A stretch of DNA of 28,181 nucleotides from a virus. The notes beneath the pieces were generated by a model, which made no database searches, had not been told where the DNA came from, and saw only the letters and a list, made by a program, of their open reading frames with translations. How positions within the stretch are numbered: the stretch's first letter is position 1; the number at the start of each line of letters is the position of its first letter. Shown here in pieces: positions 21,440 to 28,181 of the stretch. The stretch covers positions 1 to 28,181 of the IMG/VR virus record IMGVR_UViG_3300007609_000072. One strand, 5' to 3'. Both the position numbers and the translations under genes were made by a program.

Positions 21440-23020
21440 TCAAATTAACCACGTTAAATCCTCATCGCCATACCCAGTATTCCAATTCCACCCCGTATCT
21501 GTATTTTGTCGATTATTTGTAGAAATTACTCCGCTGGTTTTAGTAAAGTGCGATAATGACTTTTTATGAAGTTCGATACCATGTTGCCTTAGTTTTAATG
21601 AAGTATCTCGTAACCACAATCCAATAGCATATGCCATTACAAGGTCATCATTATATCCTGATTGAGCTTGGGCTTTTCCATTTAACCAAATAAATACAAA
21701 TAATTCTTGTATAAGCCGTTTACTTCGAATAATAGGAGTTCCTTCGCGCATATACATTTCCAACGCCGAAATCATTAATGGTCTTGTTTTTGATGTCGTC
21801 GAAACCCCCGGTACCATCTGTGTTTTGTCTTTGACGTCATATCCTTTTGTGAGTTGTACGTCTAAATCTACATAGCCATCATCTTTATATGTATAAAATA
21901 AATTTTCATATCCTTTATCTAATAATGGTTGAATTGCAGCCCATCCGATATTTGCATTTTCTACTGCTAGCAATGCATTATTCCATTCAGTAGCAACACT
22001 ATATAACATATTTCCAAAATCTTTAGGAGGTATTTTTCCTTTATATTCTGCTACTTGTGCTATATTCTGTATATCAATCACATGGAATGTTGACCAGTCA
22101 GCTCCATCGCCCCTTGCAACGTCTGCTACTACTACATAATTTCTAGAATAATCTGGATATTCCCATATCCAATATGCATTGTCATAACCTCGTCTTTCTA
22201 TAGGATCCTCACATTTTTCTTCATATCGTTGTAATATAGATCCATCTACAACTGTGTGTCCGGATGATATGAAGTCACAATCACATTCTTGAGCTGCGCC
22301 TTTTTCTCCTAATAACTGTGTCTGTGCATCTCTCCAGGCCTGATCTCGTTCTGGATGTACAGTCCAATGTAATTTAATATTATTCCATTGTGTTTTAGGA
22401 TTTGTTTGGCCATCAACCCACGTCTGGTGAAACCAATTACCAATACCATTTGGAGTTGACAATACAATAGCGCCACCACCAGTTGACAATGTTGCTTGGG
22501 ATGCTATCCATATTTCTTCAATATTTCTAATAAATGCAGCTTCATCGACAATTAACAATGATAATGCTTCCGATCGGGCTCCTGTATTAGATGAAGAAAT
22601 TGCTTTGATTTGCGATCCATTTTTAAATTTTAATGAAAGTTTATTATCAGCTTCAATAGTACCTTTTAACCAACTAGGTAAATTGTCATGCATTACTCTT
22701 ACTTTAGTAACTAAATTTTTTGCAACTTCTTGTGTTGTTGCTATAACTAAAACATTAAAATCTTCATTAAACAACATATTCCATAAAGCAAACCCAGCCG
22801 ATAACGTAGATATACCTAATTGCCTAGATTTTAATATTACATTGTAACGATTATTTTTTAAGTCATCCAATGAATTTTCTTGAAAATCATATAAATTAAA
22901 TTTAATCTTTCCTCTTTTAGGATGTTGAATATAACAATAATTACGCATGAAAAATATTGGATCTGCAGAACATTTAATATATTGATCGCGTATTATAGAT
23001 TTTAAATCTTTTTTATCCAT
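21440..23020 (-). CDS. 17: Terminase large subunit, gp17-like
   Basis: This 526-residue motor ATPase and nuclease packages DNA into the prohead (T4 gp17 has 610). The ATPase half has a deviant Walker A SRQLGIST (65-72, with Ile where T4 has Lys, and Arg66 able to act instead), Walker B LLIVDEAAF (155-163) with Glu160, and the coupling motif LSTPNG (187-192). The RNase H-like nuclease half has Asp300 in VVVADVARGDGADWS, Glu354 in LLAVENANIGW and Asp458/Asp459 in SGYNDDLVMAYA, the expected acidic triad. It lacks the N-terminal extension of T4 gp17. It starts 20 nt after a small membrane protein gene. No small terminase was recognised nearby. Confidence 0.95.
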   Translation of the reverse strand: MDKKDLKSIIRDQYIKCSADPIFFMRNYCYIQHPKRGKIKFNLYDFQENSLDDLKNNRYNVILKSRQLGISTLSAGFALWNMLFNEDFNVLVIATTQEVAKNLVTKVRVMHDNLPSWLKGTIEADNKLSLKFKNGSQIKAISSSNTGARSEALSLLIVDEAAFIRNIEEIWIASQATLSTGGGAIVLSTPNGIGNWFHQTWVDGQTNPKTQWNNIKLHWTVHPERDQAWRDAQTQLLGEKGAAQECDCDFISSGHTVVDGSILQRYEEKCEDPIERRGYDNAYWIWEYPDYSRNYVVVADVARGDGADWSTFHVIDIQNIAQVAEYKGKIPPKDFGNMLYSVATEWNNALLAVENANIGWAAIQPLLDKGYENLFYTYKDDGYVDLDVQLTKGYDVKDKTQMVPGVSTTSKTRPLMISALEMYMREGTPIIRSKRLIQELFVFIWLNGKAQAQSGYNDDLVMAYAIGLWLRDTSLKLRQHGIELHKKSLSHFTKTSGVISTNNRQNTDTGWNWNTGYGDEDLTWLI

Positions 23021-23040
23021 ATGATTATTTTATATAAAGT

Positions 23041-23424
23041 TTATTGTATAATAATTGATATCATTTTGCCTGTTAATAATGTAGTTGTAATGCCCCCAGC
23101 GAACCAAAATATTGGTTTTTGATACCACTTTTTTTGTAATAATTTTTCTCGATCAATGTATATATCAATATTATTTTTTAATAAATCAATTTGTTGTTGA
23201 TAATATACTTGTTGTATCGAATCATAATAAATAATATGATCTTGATCCTTTATAACTTGTTGCTGTGTATTTATTATTTCATTGTTAACGGAATCAATAT
23301 AATATAATGAATCTAATGTTTCTGATATTAAATGTATTTCTTTTTCTGTAAAGCAGGTGTCTGAATATTGACTTAATACATTTAAATGTAATATAAATGT
23401 TGTTATAATTAAAATATATTTCAT
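23041..23424 (-). CDS. Small exported membrane protein with coiled coil, possible spanin
   Basis: The protein has 127 residues. Residues 1-18 (MKYILIITTFILHLNVLS) look like a signal peptide, with a Gln at the likely cleavage point as is common in Bacteroidetes exported proteins. A periplasmic helical region follows (IHLISETLDSLYYIDSVNNE, YYQQQIDLLKNNIDIYIDRE) and then a C-terminal membrane segment KPIFWFAGGITTTLLTGKMI. Signal, coiled coil and C-terminal anchor is the layout of single-gene spanins, which fuse inner and outer membranes at lysis. A lipobox is not evident: the nearest Cys (TYSDTC, about residue 23) lacks the usual context, which weakens the idea. The ATG overlaps the previous stop (ATGA). 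Confidence 0.65.
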   Translation of the reverse strand: MKYILIITTFILHLNVLSQYSDTCFTEKEIHLISETLDSLYYIDSVNNEIINTQQQVIKDQDHIIYYDSIQQVYYQQQIDLLKNNIDIYIDREKLLQKKWYQKPIFWFAGGITTTLLTGKMISIIIQ

Positions 23425-23744
23425 TTATTGATTTTTTTAATTATATTGTATTTACTTTCTTTAACTGTTTTATTTTTTTTCGTAGGTATATTTTTTTTAT
23501 TTTTAATTAAATTTGTTATTTTTTGTTTAGTATGTATAATTTTTGATTTTATTTTTGTTTTTTCGGTGTTAATAAATTCAGTTTTACCTTTTATAATTTG
23601 TATTTTACTAGTATTATCATCTAATTGTTGTTTGGTTTTTGATAATTTTGTATTAGAAAATAATTTTAAAAATATAGTAAATATTCCAAAAAATGAGGTA
23701 ATACTAAGTATTATATATTTCCAATATTTTTTAATTTTATTCAT
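23421..23744 (-). CDS. Small Lys-rich inner-membrane protein
   Basis: The start at 23744 gives 107 residues (MNKIKKYWKYIILSITSFFG) and an 8-base overlap with the end of the preceding gene; the longer reading from 23822 runs deep into that gene and is unlikely. There is one N-terminal membrane segment (YIILSITSFFGIFTIFLKLF) followed by a Lys/Thr/Ile-rich helical region (KTKQQLDDNTSKIQIIKGKT) and a very basic tail. Topology resembles an inner-membrane spanin component or a small holin-associated protein. The next gene overlaps it by 4 nt and also encodes a membrane protein, so the two may act together. Base composition is unusually AT-rich even for this window. Confidence 0.55.
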   Translation of the reverse strand: MNKIKKYWKYIILSITSFFGIFTIFLKLFSNTKLSKTKQQLDDNTSKIQIIKGKTEFINTEKTKIKSKIIHTKQKITNLIKNKKNIPTKKNKTVKESKYNIIKKINK

Positions 23745-24390
23745 TATGTTTCGTTCGTTTATCCAATTCGTCCATAAATTTCTTTTTGTATTCTTTAAAC
23801 CCATTTTCAATTTTCTCTTCAAATTCCTCAGGTGTCATCTGTGCTTGTATATTTTCTGTTAACCCGTCTGAATTAACAACTACTTTATTAGCTTGGGTAT
23901 ATACTTTCTTTAACATTTCTACATCTTGCTCTGCATCTCGTAACCATGCTAATGCATTTGCTCTAATTTTATCTTTTGCATATTCATGAAATTTACCTTG
24001 CTTTTTTAACTCATGTTCCATTTCAATAGTACAATCAAAACACATTCCATTTGATTTACGCATTGTTTCATCTATAGGATGTGGGTTTATACATGTACAT
24101 TTTTCTTTCCTACAATTAGGAAATGATCGAATATAATCTCGTACATTCTGTAATGTATCAGAATTCTTTGTTTTTTTAATTCGAAACCCGTCTCGTTGCT
24201 CTATTATAGTAACATTTCCAGTAATTGGATCTATTTCTTCCCAAATGTCCCCAATTTCATGATATTCTGATTTTTTTGCTGTGGATGTAGCATCAGAAAA
24301 TCCTATGCTTTTTTTAGTTTGAAACTTATGAGTGCCGTCAATCATTTGTTGAACGGCTTTAATATTTTGTAACTTGTTCTTTTTTGCCAT
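23737..24390 (-). CDS. Cys-rich protein with putative zinc-binding centre
   Basis: This 217-residue protein starts MAKKNKLQNIKAVQQMIDGT. Residues 44-75 form a likely beta part (HEIGDIWEEIDPITGNVTII, then RDGFRIKKTK). Cysteines at 93, 98, 100, 117 and 120 (NCRKEKCTCINPHP and GMCFDCTIEME) suggest a zinc ribbon. The C-terminal half is helical and charged. It lies upstream of terminase; I considered whether it is the missing small terminase, but nothing beyond position and size supports that. The DITGN-type loop and the zinc centre could also suit a structural adaptor. It is 10 nt after the preceding gene and overlaps the next by 8 nt. Confidence 0.6.
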   Translation of the reverse strand: MAKKNKLQNIKAVQQMIDGTHKFQTKKSIGFSDATSTAKKSEYHEIGDIWEEIDPITGNVTIIEQRDGFRIKKTKNSDTLQNVRDYIRSFPNCRKEKCTCINPHPIDETMRKSNGMCFDCTIEMEHELKKQGKFHEYAKDKIRANALAWLRDAEQDVEMLKKVYTQANKVVVNSDGLTENIQAQMTPEEFEEKIENGFKEYKKKFMDELDKRTKHNE

Positions 24391-24400
24391 TAAATATATT

Positions 24401-25192
24401 TTATAGAATGCCGTTATTTTGCATCCATGTTATTATGTCAGTTTTCATTGACTGTTTATCACTTTCAGCTCCAGTTTCTGCTTCTACTTTTGTTAATGTA
24501 GTTTGTAACATATTCAGGAAAATTGATGTAGCTGCGCTAGTAGGATTTTTTGAATTTTTTAGTTTATTTATTACAAATTGTTGAAATGAAGCTGCTGGGC
24601 CTTGTTCTTTAGGTGCATCTTGTTCTGGTTCTGGAGTTGGTTCTGGTTCCGGAGTTGGTTCTGGAGTTGCTTCCGGTTCCGGAGTTGGTTCTGGGGTTTC
24701 TTCTTCTGGGGTTTCTTCTTGTTCGAGAATCATTATATCGATTTTTCTTCGAACATATTCTCTAATTAATCGTTCTTTATTCTCTGCAGATAAACGATTT
24801 ACCCTCTCTTGTAATTTTTCTTCTTTTTCAGGTTGGGTCATTGAATTAGTAATTGCGCCATGGTCAATTCGTTCTAATTTTTCTAGAAACCCATCTGTGT
24901 CTTCAATTTGTAATTTTTCGAAAACTTTTTGAGCGTTTTCTGCTGAATATTCCCCTTCTTCAACTTTTTTATATAATCGGTCCTTGATATCCGGAACCAT
25001 ATTTTCTACATTGTCAATTACATCAGTAGCATATTTTCTAGGAACATTTGGTACAACTCCTTTTCTGCCACCAGGCACCATATTAGGCACATCTTCACCT
25101 GTGTAATCTTTTATATTTTTACGAATTTCTGGTTTATGCGATTTTTCTAAATCTTTAGGTGATTTATATTTACTTTTATGTTTTTCAGCCAT
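24401..25192 (-). CDS. Protein with Pro/Glu/Thr repeat linker, unknown function
   Basis: This 263-residue protein has three parts. Residues 1-155 are charged and helical (MAEKHKSKYKSPKDLEKSHK; NVENMVPDIKDRLYKKVEEG; RLIREYVRRKIDIMILEQEE). Residues 158-193 are a low-complexity linker of TPEPTPEPE units. Residues 200-263 are a small helical domain (SFQQFVINKLKNSKNPTSAA, TSIFLNMLQTTLTKVEAETG) ending IITWMQNNGIL. Such a layout suits a two-domain tether, for example a scaffold or an injected internal protein, but I recognise no family. It opens the unit that ends in terminase, with a motif 19 nt upstream. Confidence 0.65.
   Translation of the reverse strand: MAEKHKSKYKSPKDLEKSHKPEIRKNIKDYTGEDVPNMVPGGRKGVVPNVPRKYATDVIDNVENMVPDIKDRLYKKVEEGEYSAENAQKVFEKLQIEDTDGFLEKLERIDHGAITNSMTQPEKEEKLQERVNRLSAENKERLIREYVRRKIDIMILEQEETPEEETPEPTPEPEATPEPTPEPEPTPEPEQDAPKEQGPAASFQQFVINKLKNSKNPTSAATSIFLNMLQTTLTKVEAETGAESDKQSMKTDIITWMQNNGIL
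24620..24715 (-). repeat. Tandem 12-base repeats coding a Pro/Glu linker
   Basis: Imperfect tandem units of about 12 bases (plus strand GGTTCTGGAGTT and variants) encode the PTPE/PEPE linker in the 263-residue protein. Copy number is likely to vary. Confidence 0.8.
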
Positions 25193-25211
25193 GGATTTTC
25201 TTTATTTTATA

Positions 25212-25220
25212 TATAAATAT
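25212..25220 (-). promoter_or_regulatory. Putative late promoter motif upstream of terminase unit
   Basis: The sense strand reads ATATTTATA, then TATAAAATAAAG. Its first base is the last base of the preceding gene's stop codon, and it ends 19 nt before the start at 25192. Confidence 0.55.
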
Positions 25221-27229
25221 TATCTACTATACTTTAGGGCTCCTATCAATTGATTAATGGGTGCAAAACTCCCGGTTAATTTGTATGTATTACCCCCATA
25301 CGTGAATACTATTCCTTCTAAAGGCACGATTTTATCAAAACCACCAATCGATTGTATACGAGCTAAATGTTTGCGAAGTAATTGTAAATTTTTAATATCA
25401 TTACTTGATTTTAATATTCGAATTGAATCTGCTAAGTCTTTCCTAATTTGCTGAACTGCTTTGGTTGGATTAACTGCGAGGAAATCGCTTACATTCTGTA
25501 ATATCAATGCTCCTAATTTTAAAAATATACTTTCAAATGGTTGTATATTTTCATATTGAATTTTTTTTAGATTAGATTTATCATCAGTTTGAGTAAACCA
25601 ATTTAAAAATTGTTCATTATCAATCATTTTTTTCAATGCAGTTTTATTCAATGATTTATCATTAATCGACCATCGTTTAATTAATATAGATAGAACTTGG
25701 TCCGGAATATCATATCCTAATTCACGTGCTTTAGTTTTGATTAATTCTTTCCACCATTCTTTGTGATATTCCAATACTAAATCAGTTTCTGCTAACCCGT
25801 AACGATTTCTGAGTTGGTCGACTTCATTAAATAATGCATCTTGATAATCTTCAAAATTATCTACTTGGCCTAATTTTAATTCTCGCGGAGGAATAATTTG
25901 AAATGTTTTTTGTAAATGTGCATTTGCATCTTGTATTGCTTTTTGAAGTAATGCCCCGCCTGGCATATCAGTCATTATTTCATTTCCAGATTCATCATAT
26001 TCAGTTAAGTTATGAAATTGAAGAACCGCCGTTTCATATGAAATAACATTTCTAGTTTTAGGATATATAATTTCCATATTTGCAAAAACTCGTCCATTCT
26101 TAAAAATTTTATTTAAACGGGGTGGTTCTAATTTAGATAAAGCAGAATTTAAATCATTACCAGCTTCTCGGAATGCATCTGATATTGCACCCCGTCCTGC
26201 GAATTTTTCTGTTAATTCCCGTACGGATAATGGTGTTTTTCGTTCTGTTTTACCCCTAGCAAATTTTACTTGTCCATCTTTATATGTTACATATATATTT
26301 TGACCGTCTGTTTTTTCTGTAACTGATTGCTCTATATCTAATCGTCCAGTTAAGCCTCGAGATATTATTTCTTTAATGTCATTAAACGTTAAATCATACC
26401 GATCATATGGATGATTCATATGTCCGCCTAACCCTCCTTCATTTAAAGGAACACCAAACACTGTTTTGTTAAATTTGTCAAAATCATATACAAATTCCTT
26501 ATTGTTATTTTTATTTAGAAATCCTCTTAATTTATTAATTTTTTTAGAATGTTTTTTTGTTTGTTTTTTAGTTGGGTACCCGCCAGACATTATTTCATCG
26601 ACATCTTCATGTAATTGTGTTTTCCACCAGTTAGTAGAAAATAATGATTCATTAGTGGGTTTAAAAATTTGCCAAATATTTTTTATTAATGCATCTGAAT
26701 ATTGGGGATATTGTTGTTTGAATATATCATAATCGCCAGCTTCAATTGCATTTCGCGTAACAGTAGCAGATATTAGTTGTCCAGATGTCGTTGTTAATGG
26801 ATCTGTTGCAACATTGATTTCTTCTGCGTTTACTCCATGTGGTATTTTTCTTCCTTTTTTATCTCCAACCAACTTGTATTTTTCTACGTTGCTAATAAAT
26901 CCTTTTACACGAACATAATCATTGTCTTTATTAGCTGCAGCCAATGCATATGATGTTTGTGTATCTGGCGGTAGTGCAAATAAGTATTCATATGCAGCAA
27001 GTATCGGACTTGGATATGGAGTTTCTTGTATTTCTATTTTAGGATTATTGTTTAATAGACGAAAAATATCTATACTATTTTCTCTGGTTACTCCGGCTCT
27101 AGATTTTGGACCTATTAACATTATTACTTTACTCACTGATGGATGATTGGCACATTCATTAGCTAAATGCATATGTGCTCCAGTGATAGGTTTAAACCCT
27201 CCGGGAAATAAAACAGTTATATTATTCAT
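25220..27229 (-). CDS. Fused nucleotidylyltransferase (HxGH type) and KxDG ligase-like enzyme
   Basis: This 669-residue protein has two apparent catalytic parts. Residues 1-190 are a cytidylyltransferase/NMN-adenylyltransferase-like domain: FPGGFKPITGAHMHL with the TGAH form of the HxGH motif (16-19), and ISATVTRNAI (153-162), the ISSTxxR-type motif. Residues about 270-669 have nucleotidyltransferase motifs of ATP-dependent ligases: EKTDGQN with candidate nucleophile Lys306, KFARGK (322-327), VFANMEIIYP (381-390, motif III), EGIVF (638-642, motif IV) and YKLTG with Lys650 (motif V). A stretch of about 250 residues separates motifs III and IV. Similar large proteins are labelled cytidyltransferase in cyanophages, as I recall. 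Substrates are unknown: NAD or nucleotide-cap chemistry and RNA/DNA end joining are possibilities. A motif lies 13 nt upstream. Confidence 0.75.
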   Translation of the reverse strand: MNNITVLFPGGFKPITGAHMHLANECANHPSVSKVIMLIGPKSRAGVTRENSIDIFRLLNNNPKIEIQETPYPSPILAAYEYLFALPPDTQTSYALAAANKDNDYVRVKGFISNVEKYKLVGDKKGRKIPHGVNAEEINVATDPLTTTSGQLISATVTRNAIEAGDYDIFKQQYPQYSDALIKNIWQIFKPTNESLFSTNWWKTQLHEDVDEIMSGGYPTKKQTKKHSKKINKLRGFLNKNNNKEFVYDFDKFNKTVFGVPLNEGGLGGHMNHPYDRYDLTFNDIKEIISRGLTGRLDIEQSVTEKTDGQNIYVTYKDGQVKFARGKTERKTPLSVRELTEKFAGRGAISDAFREAGNDLNSALSKLEPPRLNKIFKNGRVFANMEIIYPKTRNVISYETAVLQFHNLTEYDESGNEIMTDMPGGALLQKAIQDANAHLQKTFQIIPPRELKLGQVDNFEDYQDALFNEVDQLRNRYGLAETDLVLEYHKEWWKELIKTKARELGYDIPDQVLSILIKRWSINDKSLNKTALKKMIDNEQFLNWFTQTDDKSNLKKIQYENIQPFESIFLKLGALILQNVSDFLAVNPTKAVQQIRKDLADSIRILKSSNDIKNLQLLRKHLARIQSIGGFDKIVPLEGIVFTYGGNTYKLTGSFAPINQLIGALKYSR

Positions 27230-27242
27230 ATGATATTTTTAT

Positions 27243-27251
27243 TATAAATAT
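27243..27251 (-). promoter_or_regulatory. Putative late promoter motif upstream of the fused enzyme gene
   Basis: The sense strand reads ATATTTATA, then ATAAAAATATC, ending 13 nt before the start at 27229. Confidence 0.55.
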
Positions 27252-27291
27252 ATATTATTATTAAATATAATAATTATTATTATCTATAAAT

Positions 27292-28181
27292 TTATTTATT
27301 AAGTGCCGGCACAAATACTGGTTCAGTAGATGCCCCGACTAATCGAGCTGATCTATATACGAAATTTTTCATGCGTAATATATCACCAGGATTACCGAAT
27401 GAAGATCTTCTAGTAATCATATATATCCTACAATATTTACCAGCATATTTAGCAATATTGGAGTCATCTAAATTAAAATTTCTAGATGTACCTCTGATAT
27501 CAGGTCCTGGGACTGGACTGAAATTCATGATAGACCTATACCCGCCGGGGGTGAGAGTTCCAGTAATATCTTCAGCTGTGCTCCAATTATCATATGCATC
27601 TATACTGGTCGCGCCGTCTATATTACTGGCAGATTGAATAAACCATCGACTTTGTATAGTAGTGAACGTATTTGTAACTGCTCGGTCGAATTGAACGGTA
27701 AATGACGTCTGTATGCTAGTTTCTCCTGGTAATAAAAATGTTTCAAATATTGACGATGTTACTGGAATAGTTTGTATATTAGTTCCAGTGTGTACAAATT
27801 CATTTCGATCGAAATATATTACCCGGCCGACATTATTTCCATCAATATATTCATTGTTACTATCAAATAATATATCACTACCTTGTACTGCGACAAAACT
27901 AGAAGCAGTAACATCACCTGCTGCATTTAAATGAAACCCACTTGATGATATTTCAATATTTCCATCACTACCGCTGATAAATGCAGAGTCAATATCGCCA
28001 ACAAAAAATCTTTCTGTTCGTATGTCTAATTCAGATGGTTGTGTTGCATATCTAAAATAGTTATCATTATTTGCATATAATTCTAAACCTACGCCGCTAT
28101 ATGGTACTCCCCCTTTAGTGTTCTGTCCGGGTAGTGCACTTCCGCTCCAAAGCAAGAATCCAGGATCTCCAAAATCAAATC
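27292..28181 (-). CDS. C-terminal part of a fibre-like structural protein (5' end cut by window edge)
   Basis: The frame is open from the right edge: residues DFGDPGFLLWSGSALPGQ precede any start, so the TTG at 28155 is not the true beginning. About 296 residues are visible. The first part has fibre-type beta repeats (FISGSDGNIEISSSGFHLNA, then AGDVTASSFVAVQGSDILFD). The second part looks like a beta-sandwich receptor-type domain (FTVQFDRAVTNTFTTIQSRW, YCRIYMITRRSS) ending PVFVPALNK. The GDIxISSSGFHLxxxGDVTAS segment is typical of marine phage appendage proteins as I recall them. It is probably a tail fibre or other host-contact structural protein. The 62-base gap after it is A/T-only repeats without a convincing terminator. 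Confidence 0.7.
   Translation of the reverse strand, partial: FDFGDPGFLLWSGSALPGQNTKGGVPYSGVGLELYANNDNYFRYATQPSELDIRTERFFVGDIDSAFISGSDGNIEISSSGFHLNAAGDVTASSFVAVQGSDILFDSNNEYIDGNNVGRVIYFDRNEFVHTGTNIQTIPVTSSIFETFLLPGETSIQTSFTVQFDRAVTNTFTTIQSRWFIQSASNIDGATSIDAYDNWSTAEDITGTLTPGGYRSIMNFSPVPGPDIRGTSRNFNLDDSNIAKYAGKYCRIYMITRRSSFGNPGDILRMKNFVYRSARLVGASTEPVFVPALNK

Noticed and set aside
23745-23822. Longer start for the Lys-rich membrane protein
   Set aside because: It would overlap the preceding gene by 86 bases, while the internal ATG at 23744 gives a normal 8-base overlap and puts the membrane segment at the N-terminus.
23428-23862. Plus-strand Phe/Ile/Leu-rich frame resembling a membrane protein
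   Set aside because: It is the complement of Lys/Asn/Ile-rich codons in the small membrane gene; the hydrophobicity is a by-product of A-rich sense sequence.
24620-24715. Tandem repeats as a CRISPR array
   Set aside because: Units of 12 bases lie inside a coding frame, lack spacers and encode a Pro/Glu linker.
27252-27291. Inverted A/T repeat as a terminator after the fibre-like gene
   Set aside because: The possible stem is only A-T pairs, low-complexity and without a clear T-run, unlike the four GC-containing terminators elsewhere.

Overview
The window is a piece of the late (virion) region of an AT-rich T4-like myovirus. Every credible gene is on the minus strand, so the order of transcription runs from high to low coordinates. 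The structural genes are recognisable by T4 hallmarks: terminase gp17, portal gp20, prohead protease gp21, scaffold gp22, major capsid gp23, neck proteins gp13 and gp14, tail terminator gp15, sheath gp18 and tube gp19. They are diverged and in an order different from T4 (17-20-21-22-23-13-14-15-18-19), as expected for a marine 'far-T4' type phage. Three things suggest a Bacteroidetes (probably marine flavobacterial) host, as inference: almost no gene has a Shine-Dalgarno sequence, fibre genes carry the GIGTTSPTHKLHV type of repeat, and a phage ribosomal protein bS21 has the Bacteroidetes sequence signature.

Layout in transcription order. 28181-27292: the C-terminal part of a fibre or other structural protein, truncated by the window edge. 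27229-25220: a large fused enzyme with an HxGH-type nucleotidylyltransferase head and a KxDG ligase-like tail. 25192-21440: a Pro/Glu-linker protein, a Cys-rich protein, two small membrane proteins, then the large terminase. 21387-17375: portal, two unknown proteins, prohead protease. 17355-15575: coiled-coil and unknown proteins around ribosomal protein bS21. 15311-12581: scaffold and major capsid protein, closed by a strong terminator. 12467-10812: a free-standing GIY-YIG endonuclease, a small conserved protein and a PhoH-like ATPase. 10787-7325: neck and tail-completion genes. 7283-3565: two fibre genes with a shared N-terminal tag plus small accessory proteins. 3393 to 1: a small coiled-coil protein, sheath, terminator, tube (runs off the edge).

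The genes are divided into short transcription units. The sense-strand 9-mer ATATTTATA (TATAAATAT on the plus strand) occurs upstream of 13 unit-leading genes, with one degenerate copy before gp22, usually 13-40 nt before the start codon. Where a hairpin terminator is present (four sites), the next motif lies directly behind it. I infer that this is the phage late promoter; it is the reverse of the T4 late promoter TATAAATA.

The most notable items are bS21 embedded in the capsid cluster (with Phe where Bacteroidetes bS21 has the anti-Shine-Dalgarno-contacting Tyr), a strong AAGGAG site and hairpin-containing leader unique to the scaffold gene, the promoter-like motif, a duplicated terminator-promoter module, and the fused nucleotidyltransferase/ligase. 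No stretch over 300 bases lacks a gene; the longest gap is 15312-15574. No tRNA, rRNA, CRISPR array or insertion sequence was seen.
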